Assembly: GCF_900091575.1 (NCBI RefSeq)
Contig: NZ_FMCR01000006.1
Coordinates: 372,001-436,000, forward strand
Direction of reading: 5' to 3'
Origin: Micromonospora saelicesensis
GTDB lineage: Bacteria; Actinomycetota; Actinomycetes; Mycobacteriales; Micromonosporaceae
DNA: 64,000 nt
Position 1 is the first letter of the stretch; every line of letters starts with the position of its first letter. Positions 1 to 7,649 of the stretch are shown piece by piece. The notes under the pieces are model-generated. The model was not told where the DNA came from. It searched no databases and was given only the letters and a program-made list of their open reading frames with translations. A program made the position numbers and the translations under genes.

Positions 1-537
1 CCGGAGCCCGGCGACGAGCCGGATACCGAGGTGCAGGCGCGGCTGGCCCGCCAGTCGCTGCTGACCCGCGAGCCGCACGCTCCCCGCTACACCGCCGTGT
101 TGGAGGAGGCGGCTCTCGGCCGCCGGGCCGGGCCGCCGGAGGTGCTGCACGAACAGCTGCTCCAGCTCTGCGAGTTGGCGCTGCTGCCCAACGTGGCCCT
201 GCACGTGCTGCCCCGGGACACCCAGATCGGCAATTGGTACCTTCCGCCGACCGCCTTCTCGGTCTATCGGTTCGCCGATCCCCTCGATCCGGAGACATTG
301 GCCATCGAAGGTGGCTTCACCGACGTCATGTCGACCGAGTCAATCACGCTAAATCGCTATAAAGTGGTGTTCGAGTGGCTATGCACGGCGGCACTTGACG
401 CCTCGGACACCCTCTCCTGGCTTATCGAGGCGACGGGACGGCTGACCGAGGCGGCGCCCCCATCCACAGTGGCGTTCGGGCCGGCAACGGCGCCGACCCA
501 ACGCCGCCGGGAATCAGGGCGACTGACGGACCGGTGA
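1..537 (+). CDS. XRE-family regulator, DUF5753 C-terminal part (cut by window start)
   Basis: The frame is open from base 1 and ends in TGA at 535-537, so the N-terminal helix-turn-helix lies outside the window. The visible 178 residues carry the DUF5753 pattern of actinobacterial regulators: a stretch like LLQLCELALLPNVALHVLP, then IGNWYLPPTAFSVYRF and AIEGGFTDVMS, then an alpha-helical tail. Proteins of this type (WhiJ-like in Streptomyces) bind DNA through an N-terminal HTH and are usually followed by a small DUF397 protein, as here 74 bases downstream. The DUF5753 domain is thought to sense an unknown ligand or partner. Family assignment is secure; target genes cannot be read from the sequence. 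Confidence 0.8.
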   Translation, partial: PEPGDEPDTEVQARLARQSLLTREPHAPRYTAVLEEAALGRRAGPPEVLHEQLLQLCELALLPNVALHVLPRDTQIGNWYLPPTAFSVYRFADPLDPETLAIEGGFTDVMSTESITLNRYKVVFEWLCTAALDASDTLSWLIEATGRLTEAAPPSTVAFGPATAPTQRRRESGRLTDR

Positions 538-611
538 TCCACGGGGGACCCTCCGTCGGGACGTGCGGCACCACTCGTCCCATCGGATCGCTGCACATCA
601 GGAGCAGAACC

Positions 612-851
612 ATGAACGAAATCCGCAACACGCCGTCTGTCTCCGCCCACTCGTTGGCGGACGCCCCGTGGCGTACCAGCACACGCAGCCAGACCTCCAA
701 CTGCGTGGAGGTCGCCCCACTGGCCACCGGACCGTCGGCGGTCGCCCTGCGCGACAGCAAGGACCGGGGCGGCCCGGTGCTGCTGTTCAACCGCACGGGA
801 TGGCTCGGTTTCATCACCGGGGCGAAGAAGGGCCAGTTCGATCTGAACTGA
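612..851 (+). CDS. DUF397 small protein, partner of the DUF5753 regulator
   Basis: This 79-residue protein shows the DUF397 core: W-R-T-S-T-R-S near residue 20, then NCVEVAP, VALRDSKD and a final W-GFI segment. The ATG at 612 follows the ribosome-binding site AGGAGC, and longer in-frame starts upstream lack one. DUF397 proteins are typically encoded beside WhiJ-like XRE regulators in actinomycetes. Genetic work in Streptomyces suggests such pairs act together on development or antibiotic production, sometimes in a toxin/antitoxin-like way. The biochemical activity of DUF397 is unknown. Adjacency and same strand suggest co-transcription with the preceding gene. Confidence 0.82.
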   Translation: MNEIRNTPSVSAHSLADAPWRTSTRSQTSNCVEVAPLATGPSAVALRDSKDRGGPVLLFNRTGWLGFITGAKKGQFDLN

Positions 852-917
852 TTCGGTGACCGGTACGGGGGCCGTCGGCGCACTGCCGGCGGCCCCGTCG
901 CGTCGTACCCGCCGCCG

Positions 918-989
918 CAGTCGCTCGGCGACCCGGCGGCTCGGTCGCTCGACGACCCGCCGACTCCGTCGCTTTGCGACCCGGCGACC
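918..989 (+). repeat. Three tandem 24-bp repeats in a non-coding gap
   Basis: Three head-to-tail copies (918-941, 942-965, 966-989) share the pattern NNGTCGCTYNGCGACCCGNCGRCT with a few substitutions each. They sit in the 285-base gap between the DUF397 gene and the next small gene; nothing else was recognised in that gap. The 24-bp period preserves a reading frame, but no good start site precedes it. Confidence 0.7.
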
Positions 990-1136
990 CCGCTGAGCAG
1001 CCATCCGCCGATCGGACGAGGCTCGAAACCGATAGGCGCGTTTCAGTTGCTGGGACGAACACGGGGCGTAACATGGCCCTCGGATACGTGGAACTTCCAC
1101 ACTGGCTCATCCGTCGCGGTTCATCCGGAGACCCTC

Positions 1137-1412
1137 ATGCGGTTCCTGATCGTTCGCACCGACATCCGCGCCGTCGCTGACGGGGACATCGCCGCCGCCT
1201 GGGCGGACGGCCACCGACTTCGCGACGAGACGACCACGCCCGAGCCGCGCCGGCAGATCGTGCACGCCGAGGACCGGGACGCCGCGCTGCTGCTGGCCCG
1301 CGCCCTGGCCACCGTCGGCGCGGTCCGCGCCGGCAAGCAACGGGTCAAGGTCCTCCCGCTGATCGAGTCGCGGCCCGCCTTCCGACACAGACCGGGCCGC
1401 ACCGGCACCTGA
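1137..1412 (+). CDS. Small unknown protein, 91 residues
   Basis: The family was not recognised. The ATG at 1137 is preceded by CCGGAGA at a sensible distance, and the protein opens MRFLIVRTDIRAVADGD. It has a charged middle (HAEDRDAALLLARAL) predicted to be helical and a basic C-terminus (RHRPGRTGT). There is no signal peptide, membrane segment or cysteine. A 30-residue N-terminal extension is possible but has no ribosome-binding site. The gene is followed by a strong inverted repeat that separates it from the convergent nudC, which supports its being transcribed as a unit of its own. Confidence 0.6.
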   Translation: MRFLIVRTDIRAVADGDIAAAWADGHRLRDETTTPEPRRQIVHAEDRDAALLLARALATVGAVRAGKQRVKVLPLIESRPAFRHRPGRTGT

Positions 1413-1425
1413 TTCCACAGGTCGT

Positions 1426-1482
1426 CCGTCGTGGTCGGACCGGCTCCCCCGCCGCGTTACTCGCACCCGCCGACCACGACGG
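1426..1482. terminator. Bidirectional terminator hairpin between convergent genes
   Basis: A perfect 13-bp inverted repeat, CCGTCGTGGTCGG at 1426-1438 and its complement at 1470-1482, lies just after the stop of the 91-residue gene and 57 bases from the end of nudC. The 31-base loop is long and there is no T tract, as is common for actinomycete terminators. Confidence 0.6.
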
Positions 1483-1539
1483 CCCGTGTTCCCGGCCCGT
1501 GACCGCCGCGGCAACGGCGGCCACGGGTCGGGACCGTGC

Positions 1540-2499
1540 TCAGCGGTCGGCGTCCACCCAGCCGTCCAGCCAGCGGTGAATGAGGAACAGCGCGATCGAC
1601 GACGGCGGCGGCAGGATCAGCCGGGCACCGTCGCCCACGTCCACCGTCTGCCCGGCCAACGCCGCCCCGATCTCATGCCGGGAGAACCACCGGGCGTACG
1701 CGATCTCGGACGGGTCGACCCGCACCGGCTCGGCCGGGTTCGCGGTGGCCAGGAAGCCCAGCATCAGCGAGCCGGGGAACGGCCAGGCCTGGCTGCCCAC
1801 GTACCCGATGCGCTCGACCCCGATGCCCACCTCCTCGCGGACCTCGCGCAGCACGGCCGCCTCCGCCGACTCCCCCGGTTCCACATAGCCGGCCAGGCAG
1901 GAGTAGCGGCGACCACCCGGGGTGCCCTGCCAGCCGGCGTTGTTGCCGAGTAGGCAGCGACCGTCCGGGCCGTCCACGCCGTCGTGCACGAGCACGATCA
2001 TCGCCGGGTCGGTACGGGGCCAGATCCGCCCACCATTGCGGTCCACCCGCGACCAACCCGCCTCGTCCATCGCGGTCGGCGCGCCGGTGCTCGTCGAATA
2101 ACCGTGTCGGGTGTGCCAGTTGACCAGCGCCAACGCTGTGGTGAAGATGCCGGCCTCCCGGTCGGCGAGCAGATGACCCACCTCCCGGAGGTGGACCGCC
2201 CGGGTCCCCGGGATCGCCGGAAGAGGCGCGTCGACCGCGAAGACCGGCACCCCGTCCGGCTCGACACCCAGGAACATCGCCATCGACTCTGACCCGGCGG
2301 GTACGTCAGCCGCCCCGAACAGCACCAACGTCGGAGGCGACGTCTCGGTGCGGGCCAGCGTCCGACCCTCGTCGGTCGAGTCGAGCAACAGCACCCGGGC
2401 GCGCAACCACGCCTCGGTCAACCACTGCGAGTCACCCCGCCGGTGCGCGGCCCGATCCAGCGTGGACCGCGCCAACGGCGGCGCCGCCTCCCCGCTCAC
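1540..2499 (-). CDS. nudC: NADH/NAD-cap pyrophosphatase, NUDIX family (NudC-like)
   Basis: This is a 319-residue NudC-type hydrolase that splits NAD(H), and NAD caps on RNA, into NMN(H) and AMP. The Nudix box is intact at residues 204-226 (GYVEPGE...REVREEVGI). The NudC-specific signature SQAWPFPGS at 236-244 defines the NAD specificity. The central zinc-ribbon position (about residues 128-145, WHTRHGYSTSTGAPT) has lost the cysteines seen in many NudC proteins, so zinc is probably not bound. The start is GTG at 2499. It is the last gene of a same-strand run after two M16 peptidase genes, from which it is separated by a 76-base stretch rich in GAGCGAGC repeats. Confidence 0.88.
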   Translation of the reverse strand: MSGEAAPPLARSTLDRAAHRRGDSQWLTEAWLRARVLLLDSTDEGRTLARTETSPPTLVLFGAADVPAGSESMAMFLGVEPDGVPVFAVDAPLPAIPGTRAVHLREVGHLLADREAGIFTTALALVNWHTRHGYSTSTGAPTAMDEAGWSRVDRNGGRIWPRTDPAMIVLVHDGVDGPDGRCLLGNNAGWQGTPGGRRYSCLAGYVEPGESAEAAVLREVREEVGIGVERIGYVGSQAWPFPGSLMLGFLATANPAEPVRVDPSEIAYARWFSRHEIGAALAGQTVDVGDGARLILPPPSSIALFLIHRWLDGWVDADR

Positions 2500-2580
2500 G
2501 CCGGCGCTCCGCTTCGCTGCACGCCGCCATGAGACGGCCCGCTGCTGAACCCCATGGCTCGCTCGCTCCGCTCGCTCACG
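2500..2580 (-). repeat. Gene-junction repeat (GAGCGAGCGGAGCGAGC type)
   Basis: Read on the minus strand, the M16 stop codon opens the run TGAGCGAGCGGAGCGAGCGA. It continues through CCATGGGGTTCAGCAGCGGG and a second GCGAAGCGGAGCG block to the GTG start of nudC. It resembles in position, and partly in sequence (GAGCG-GAGC core), the junction repeats at 3927-3978 and 50857-50909. Confidence 0.5.
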
Positions 2581-3919
2581 CCTCTTGCTCGGTCTGAACC
2601 GTGGTCAGCGCGGCCAGCCCGGGGGTGACCCGCTCCGCGTCGCCGAGCACCACGATCGCCGCCCGAGCCGGGGCCAGGTAGCGGGCCGCCGCCTGCGCGA
2701 CGTCGTCGATGCTCGCCTTCGCCAACCTCGCCGCGTACTCGGCGAGGAAGTCCAGGCGCAGACCGTTGCCGGCGTACGCGCTGGTCAACGCGGCCAACCC
2801 GGCCTGGGTGGACATGCCGAGCTGGAGGGTGCCCAAGGCGTACTGCCGGGCCTGCTCCAACTCCTCGGGCTTCGGTGGGAGCGACGCCAACCGACCCAGC
2901 TCGTACGTCGTCTCCAGCAGCGCCGGGCCGGTGACCTCGGTGGCCACGTCGGCGGCGGCGACCAGCACCGACCCCGCGACGGAGTGCTCGATCACCGAAT
3001 GCGGGCCGTACGTGTAGCCCTTGTCCTCGCGGATGTTCTCCACCCAGCGGGAGGAGAAGTAGCCGCCGAAGATCAGGTTGGCCAGTTGCAGCGGGGCGTG
3101 GTCCGGGTCGGTGCGCGACACCGCGGGCAACGCGATCCGCAGCGAGGACTGCACCGAGCCCGGCCGGTCGACCAGCAGCAGGGGCCCCGGCTCCAGCGGC
3201 GGGGTCGCCGGCAGTTCGGCCACACGCCCGGCACCCGACCAGCCGCCGAGCGCCCGCTCGGCCGCGTCCAGTGCCTTCTCCGGCTGCACGTCACCGACCA
3301 GCACCAACTGCGCACCGGTCGGGTGGACCCGCTCCGCGTGCAGGGTGCGCAGCGCCGCCGGTCGGACGGCACGGATCTGACCGGGCTCCGGCGTCTGCGT
3401 CGCGTACGGGTGCCGGCCGTAGATCCGCTTGAGCAGCGCCTCCCGGGCCAGGTGCGAAGGCTGGCTCTGCGCCACCTGGATCCGGTCGACCAGCCGGTCC
3501 CGTTCGGTGGCCACCTCGTCACTGGGGTAGCTGGCGCCGGTCAGCACCTCGGCCAGCAACTCCAGCATCCGGTCCAGACCGGTGACCAGGCCGGCGCCGG
3601 AGAGCATCAGCCGGTCCGGGTCGACGCCCGCGGAAAGCCCGCCGCCCACCTTCTGCAACTCGGCGGCGATCTGCACGCTGGTCATCGACTCGGTGCCGGA
3701 AAGCATGGTCTGCGAGAGCATCGCGCCGCGGGCCAGGTGGACCCGGCCGAACGGCACCCAGAGTCGCAGTTCGACAAGGGGTACGGCGGGCCGGCGTACG
3801 GCGATCACGGTGAGCCCGTTGCGCAGTGTGCGCTCGGCCTGCTTGGGCACCTTGAGCTTGCGGGTCGGCCCGAGCGGCGGCAGCGTACGCGGACCGGCAG
3901 GAGAAGTAGCGATACTCAC
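2576..3919 (-). CDS. M16-family peptidase-like protein, non-catalytic subunit
   Basis: This 447-residue protein has the M16 (pitrilysin/processing-peptidase) fold pattern: LRNGLTVIAVRRPAVPLVELRLWVP-like N-terminal strands and a C-terminal half with GGYFSSRWVENIREDKGYTYGP. The zinc motif HXXEH is absent: the equivalent helix reads ARGAMLSQTML. It should therefore be the regulatory partner of the catalytic subunit encoded immediately upstream, like the alpha/beta pair of mitochondrial processing peptidase. The start is GTG at 3919, preceded by CGAAGGTGA. There is no signal peptide, so the complex is probably cytosolic. The substrate is unknown. Confidence 0.88.
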   Translation of the reverse strand: MSIATSPAGPRTLPPLGPTRKLKVPKQAERTLRNGLTVIAVRRPAVPLVELRLWVPFGRVHLARGAMLSQTMLSGTESMTSVQIAAELQKVGGGLSAGVDPDRLMLSGAGLVTGLDRMLELLAEVLTGASYPSDEVATERDRLVDRIQVAQSQPSHLAREALLKRIYGRHPYATQTPEPGQIRAVRPAALRTLHAERVHPTGAQLVLVGDVQPEKALDAAERALGGWSGAGRVAELPATPPLEPGPLLLVDRPGSVQSSLRIALPAVSRTDPDHAPLQLANLIFGGYFSSRWVENIREDKGYTYGPHSVIEHSVAGSVLVAAADVATEVTGPALLETTYELGRLASLPPKPEELEQARQYALGTLQLGMSTQAGLAALTSAYAGNGLRLDFLAEYAARLAKASIDDVAQAAARYLAPARAAIVVLGDAERVTPGLAALTTVQTEQEA

Positions 3920-3926
3920 TGTGTCA

Positions 3927-3978
3927 CCTTCGTTCGCGACTGTGGGGCTCGCAAAACCGGCTCACTCCTCGCGCTCAC
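3927..3978 (-). repeat. 52-bp gene-junction repeat, copy A
   Basis: On the minus strand this reads GTGAGCGCGAGGAGTGAGCC, then GGTTTTGCGAGCCCCACAG, then TCGCGAACGAAGG. The stop codon of the catalytic M16 gene lies within the first four bases and the last bases form the ribosome-binding site of the next gene. It is nearly identical to the element at 50857-50909 between the two Tld genes. Confidence 0.85.
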
Positions 3979-5285
3979 CGAACGCCTCCGGCAATGACCT
4001 CGATGGCCGCCCGGCGCTCCGGGCGCAGGGTGGCCGCGGCGGCCCGGACCTGCTCCTCGGTGACCTCGCCGACCAGCCGGGGCAGTTCGTTGAGCAGACC
4101 TGGTTCGCCGCGTTGCTGCTCCAGCACTGCCATCCGCAGCGCCCGACCGAGCACCGCGTCGGTGTCGCGCAGCAGGTGGGTCGCCATCCGGGCCTGGGTG
4201 CGGGCCAGCTCACCGTCGGTCAGCCCGTCGGTGGCCAGCCGGTCCAGTTCCTCGTCGATGGTGCGCAGCACCTTGTCCACATCGCCACCGGGCGGCAGGT
4301 GCGCCTGCAACAGCAGCGCGGTGGGGTCGCGGACGTCGAACGGGTCGCCCATGAAACCGAGGTATCCGCCGAGGCTGGTCACCGTGCGGTCCCGCTGCAC
4401 CAGCCGTTCGACCAGCCGCGACGCGTCGCCGTCGGTGAGCACCTCGGCCAGCACCACGTACGGCAGGTAGCCGGCGAAGTCGGTGACCGGGTCGGGCACG
4501 CGCCAGGCGCCGGCCACCGCCGGCAGCGGCGCCAGGGCATCGGTGTACGAGGTGCGCCGCTCGGCGCTCAGGTCGGGCTCGGTGAAGTCGGGCCGTTGCG
4601 GTGCCGGCCGGGCCGGCACGTCGCCGAAGTGCCGGGTGACCAGTTCGGTCGCCTCGGCCACGTCGATGTCGCCGCTGACGGCCAGCACGGCGTTGCCGCT
4701 GGCGTAGTAGCGGCGGAAGAAGTCCGCGGCATCGGCGACGGTCGCCGACTCCAGGTCGTCGAAGGAGCCGTAGCCGTCGTGGGCGTTCGGGAAGGTGTCG
4801 AACATGACCGGCGGCAGAGTGAGCCAGGGGAAGCCACCGTACGGCCGGTTGAGGACGTTGACCCGGATCTCCTCCTTGACCACGTCGACCTGATTGCGCA
4901 GGTTCTCCTCGGTCAGCCGGGGGCCCCGCATCCGGTCCGCCTCCAGGAACAGCGCGCGCTCCAGCGCGTTGCTCGGCAGCGTCTCGAAGTAGTCGGTGTA
5001 GTCCAGGTGGGTGGAGCCGTTGAAGGTGCCTCCCGCGCCCTGCACGTGCCGGAAGTGGGCCAGCTTCTCCAGGTTCTCCGAGCCCTGGAACATCAGGTGC
5101 TCGAAGAGGTGGGCGAAGCCGGTACGCCCCTCCGGCTCCGAGCGGATGCCGACGTCGTAGACCACCGCCACCCCGATCACCGGGGCACTGCGATCGGGGG
5201 TGAGCACCACCCGCAGGCCGTTGTCGAGGGTGAACCGCTCGACCGGATACTTCGTCGCTGGAATTCTGGATCTCCGCGCCGCCAC
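3975..5285 (-). CDS. M16-family zinc metallopeptidase, catalytic subunit
   Basis: This 436-residue protein carries the inverted zinc motif HLFEH at residues 59-63 and the third ligand in VKEEI (E139), as expected for an active M16B peptidase. The start is GTG at 5285. A TAGGGT -10 box (5293-5298) lies exactly seven bases upstream, so the mRNA is probably leaderless. The TAG inside that box is the stop codon of the upstream ssuD-like gene. Its non-catalytic partner follows after a 55-base junction repeat, and nudC after that. Known M16B enzymes degrade peptides or process pre-proteins; the substrate here is not evident. Confidence 0.92.
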   Translation of the reverse strand: MAARRSRIPATKYPVERFTLDNGLRVVLTPDRSAPVIGVAVVYDVGIRSEPEGRTGFAHLFEHLMFQGSENLEKLAHFRHVQGAGGTFNGSTHLDYTDYFETLPSNALERALFLEADRMRGPRLTEENLRNQVDVVKEEIRVNVLNRPYGGFPWLTLPPVMFDTFPNAHDGYGSFDDLESATVADAADFFRRYYASGNAVLAVSGDIDVAEATELVTRHFGDVPARPAPQRPDFTEPDLSAERRTSYTDALAPLPAVAGAWRVPDPVTDFAGYLPYVVLAEVLTDGDASRLVERLVQRDRTVTSLGGYLGFMGDPFDVRDPTALLLQAHLPPGGDVDKVLRTIDEELDRLATDGLTDGELARTQARMATHLLRDTDAVLGRALRMAVLEQQRGEPGLLNELPRLVGEVTEEQVRAAAATLRPERRAAIEVIAGGVR

Positions 5286-5292
5286 GGAGTCG

Positions 5293-5298
5293 ACCCTA
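5293..5298 (-). promoter_or_regulatory. -10 box for leaderless M16 peptidase transcript
   Basis: TAGGGT on the minus strand is followed by seven bases and then the GTG start. This is the same spacing as at ten other starts in the window. No clear -35 box was picked out. Confidence 0.55.
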
Positions 5299-6411
5299 GC
5301 GCGTCGACACCTCCGCCACCCGCGACCTTCCCGGAGCCGCCGCGACCGGGGCCGTCACCAGGGGCAGCACCTCGACGCCGACCCGCTCGGCCTCCTCACG
5401 GTGCGGCCAGCCGGAGAGGATGAACTCGTCCACGCCGAGCGCGGCGTACTCGTCGATGCGGGCCGCGACCTCGGCGTAGCTTCCGACCAGCGCGGTGCCG
5501 GCGCCCTCGCGGACCAGGCCGACGCCGGCCCAGAGGTTCGGCGCGACGGTGAGCCCGTCGGTCCGGCCGGCGTTCAGCGCGGCCATCCGGGTCTGACCCA
5601 CCGAGTCCATCCGGCGGAACCGGGCCTGGGCGGCGGCGATCCGCTCCGGGCTCATCCCGGCCAGCAGTCGGTCCGCCTCGGCCCACGCCTCCGCGCTGGT
5701 CGGCCGGGCGATGACGTGCAGCCGGAGGCCCGTGCGCAGGGTGCGGCCCTGCTCGGCGGCGAGCGCCCGGACCCGGGTGACCCGGGCCGCGATCGACGTC
5801 GGTGGTTCACCCCACATCAGGTACACGTCGGCCTGTCGGGCGGCCACCGTCTCGGCAGCCGGGGACGCGCCGCCGAAGTAGACCGGCGGCGGTGTGGCGA
5901 GTGGGGTGGCCAGGCCGCCGCCGTCGACCCGGTAGTGCTTTCCGGCGTAGTCGAACGGCCCGCCGGCCCAGGCGCGGCGAAGCACCTCGACGAACTCGCC
6001 GGTGCGCGCGTAGCGGTCGTCGTGCCCGAGGAAGTCGCCGTACGCCCGCTGCTCGGCCGGGTCGCCCCCGGTCACGATGTTGAGCGACAGCCGGCCACCC
6101 GAGACGGCCTGGAACGCCTCGGCCTGCTGGGCGATCAGGGTGGGCAGCGCGAAACCGGCCCGGACCGCGACCAGCATGCCGAGCCGATCGGTGTGCTGGG
6201 CGACCGCCGCGCAGACGATCCACGGGTCGGGGCAGCCGGCGCCCACCGGGGTGAGAACGGCGGTGAACCCGTTCGTCTCGGCGGCCCGGCCAACCTCGGC
6301 CAGGTAGGCCACCGTCGCGGCCCGGTCGTGCCTCGCGGCGCCCGCGGCGACGGTGGCGGCACCGACCTGGTCGCCGTCGCCGGAGGTGGGCAGGAACCAG
6401 TGGAAGGTCAT
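5296..6411 (-). CDS. ssuD: LLM-class FMNH2-dependent alkanesulfonate monooxygenase (SsuD-like)
   Basis: This 371-residue TIM-barrel flavin monooxygenase opens MTFHWFLPTSGDGDQVG and has the SsuD hallmarks HDRYARTGEF, LSLNIVTGGDPAEQR and PPVYFGGASPAA. SsuD enzymes use FMNH2 and O2 to cleave the C-S bond of alkanesulfonates, releasing sulfite for cysteine synthesis. The ATG at 6411 has a GAGAGG ribosome-binding site. It is divergent from an ssuA-ssuB-ssuC transporter operon across a 173-base control region, which strongly supports a sulfonate role. A flavin reductase (SsuE) is not in the window. A related desulfurising monooxygenase with another sulfonate or sulfone substrate is the main alternative. 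Confidence 0.87.
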   Translation of the reverse strand: MTFHWFLPTSGDGDQVGAATVAAGAARHDRAATVAYLAEVGRAAETNGFTAVLTPVGAGCPDPWIVCAAVAQHTDRLGMLVAVRAGFALPTLIAQQAEAFQAVSGGRLSLNIVTGGDPAEQRAYGDFLGHDDRYARTGEFVEVLRRAWAGGPFDYAGKHYRVDGGGLATPLATPPPVYFGGASPAAETVAARQADVYLMWGEPPTSIAARVTRVRALAAEQGRTLRTGLRLHVIARPTSAEAWAEADRLLAGMSPERIAAAQARFRRMDSVGQTRMAALNAGRTDGLTVAPNLWAGVGLVREGAGTALVGSYAEVAARIDEYAALGVDEFILSGWPHREEAERVGVEVLPLVTAPVAAAPGRSRVAEVSTR

Positions 6412-6462
6412 CGCGAAGTCGCCTCTCTGCCGGTGACCGAATACCGGTTACCCTAGCAAGCT

Positions 6463-6475
6463 GGTAGGAAATACC
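6463..6475. promoter_or_regulatory. Candidate operator (GGTAGGAAATACC) in the ssu divergent region
   Basis: The 13-mer has short inverted ends GGTA/TACC and shares the core TAGGAAATAC with the TAGGAATAC of the element at 6546-6567. Two related sites, one near each divergent gene, fit control of both ssu transcripts by one regulator, plausibly the Rrf2 protein encoded at 9301. This is inferred from arrangement only. Confidence 0.45.
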
Positions 6476-6545
6476 GACATAACTGAGACGCGCCATCCCG
6501 CCATGTGGATGGGCCTTGACGCTGACCGCGCCCTGGCCCACCCTT

Positions 6546-6567
6546 CCTACCAACTAAGTAGGAATAC
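6546..6567. promoter_or_regulatory. Candidate operator CCTAC-N7-GTAGG upstream of ssuA
   Basis: The sequence CCTACCAACTAAGTAGGAAT contains an inverted repeat CCTAC/GTAGG with a 7-base spacer, located 18 bases before the ssuA start. Its right half repeats the TAGGAATAC core seen near ssuD. It is an AT-rich island in a GC-rich region, typical of a promoter/operator. Confidence 0.5.
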
Positions 6568-6584
6568 TGCGGATTGGATGGACG

Positions 6585-7649
6585 ATGAGACGGCTCCCCC
6601 TGCGCCGGTTGGTCACCCTGGCCACCCTCGCCGCCCTCGGCGCGGCGACCCTGGGCAGCACCGCCGCGTGCGGCGACGACAGCGAGGGCGCGGGCGGCAA
6701 CTCCGGCCCGGTGACGCTGCGCCTCGGCTACTTCCCCAACATCACCCACGCGCCGGCGGTCGTCGGCGTGGAGAAGGGCATCTTCGCGGAAAAGCTCGGC
6801 ACCAACGTCAAGCTGGACCCGAAGACCTTCAATGCCGGCCCGGCCGCCATCGAGGCGGTCTTCTCCGGTGCGCTGGACGCCACCTACATCGGTCCGAACC
6901 CGACAGTGAACGCCTTCTCGAAGTCCAAGGGGGAGGCCGTCCGGGTCATCTCCGGAGCGGCGTCCGGCGGCGTGGCGCTGGTCGTCAAGCCCGGCATCGC
7001 CGGCGCGCAGGATCTGAAGGGCAAGAAGATCGCCACTCCGCAGTTGGGCAACACCCAGGACGTGGCGATCCGGTACTGGCTCAAGCAACAGGGCCTCACC
7101 ACCACCAAGGAGGGTGGCGGTGACGTCAAGATCGTGCCGCAGGAGAACGCCCAGACGGTCGAGACGTTCAACAGCGGCGCGATCGACGGCGCCTGGGTGC
7201 CCGAGCCGTTCGTCTCCCGCCTGGTCAACGCCGGCGGCAAGGTGCTGGTCGACGAGCGCGACCTGTGGCCGGACAAGAAGTTCGTCATCACCAACCTGCT
7301 GGTGAGCACGAAGTTCCTCAAGGCACACCCGGACGTGGTGCAGAAGCTGGTGGACGGCCAGGTGGCCGCCAACGAGTTCGTCAACAGCAAGCCCGACGAG
7401 GCGCAGCAGGCCATCTCCGACGCGATCGGCAAGATCACCGGAAAGCCGCTGGACCTGAAGCTGATCAAGCAGGCGTGGCCGACGTTGGAGTTCACGAACG
7501 ACCCGATCTCGTCCTCCCTCAAGGCCGGGCTCGACCACGCCGTCGACGTCGGGCTGACCGAGCCGGTGGACCTCAAGGGCCTGTACGACCTGAAGTACCT
7601 CAACAACGCGCTCAAGGCGCAGGGCAAGCCCGAGGTCGTCCAGCCATGA
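6585..7649 (+). CDS. ssuA: ABC transporter substrate-binding lipoprotein, sulfonate type
   Basis: This 354-residue protein has a basic, hydrophobic signal ending in the lipobox-like STAAC (Cys29), so it should be lipid-anchored outside the membrane. The mature part resembles SsuA/TauA/NMT1-type binding proteins: LRLGYFPNITHAPAVVGVEKG, YIGPNPTVNAF and GAWVPEPFVSRL. It would deliver sulfonates to SsuC/SsuB. Its stop overlaps the ssuB start (ATGA at 7646-7649), giving coupled translation. Nitrate or taurine are possible ligands of this fold, but the divergent ssuD-like gene favours alkanesulfonates. Confidence 0.88.
   Translation: MRRLPLRRLVTLATLAALGAATLGSTAACGDDSEGAGGNSGPVTLRLGYFPNITHAPAVVGVEKGIFAEKLGTNVKLDPKTFNAGPAAIEAVFSGALDATYIGPNPTVNAFSKSKGEAVRVISGAASGGVALVVKPGIAGAQDLKGKKIATPQLGNTQDVAIRYWLKQQGLTTTKEGGGDVKIVPQENAQTVETFNSGAIDGAWVPEPFVSRLVNAGGKVLVDERDLWPDKKFVITNLLVSTKFLKAHPDVVQKLVDGQVAANEFVNSKPDEAQQAISDAIGKITGKPLDLKLIKQAWPTLEFTNDPISSSLKAGLDHAVDVGLTEPVDLKGLYDLKYLNNALKAQGKPEVVQP

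Noticed and set aside
918..989. CRISPR-like array
   Set aside because: Copies are directly adjacent with no spacers, only three, and diverged.
2585..5423. Long + strand open frames opposite the M16 genes
   Set aside because: They are antisense shadows; the minus strand has M16 motifs with correct third-position GC bias.
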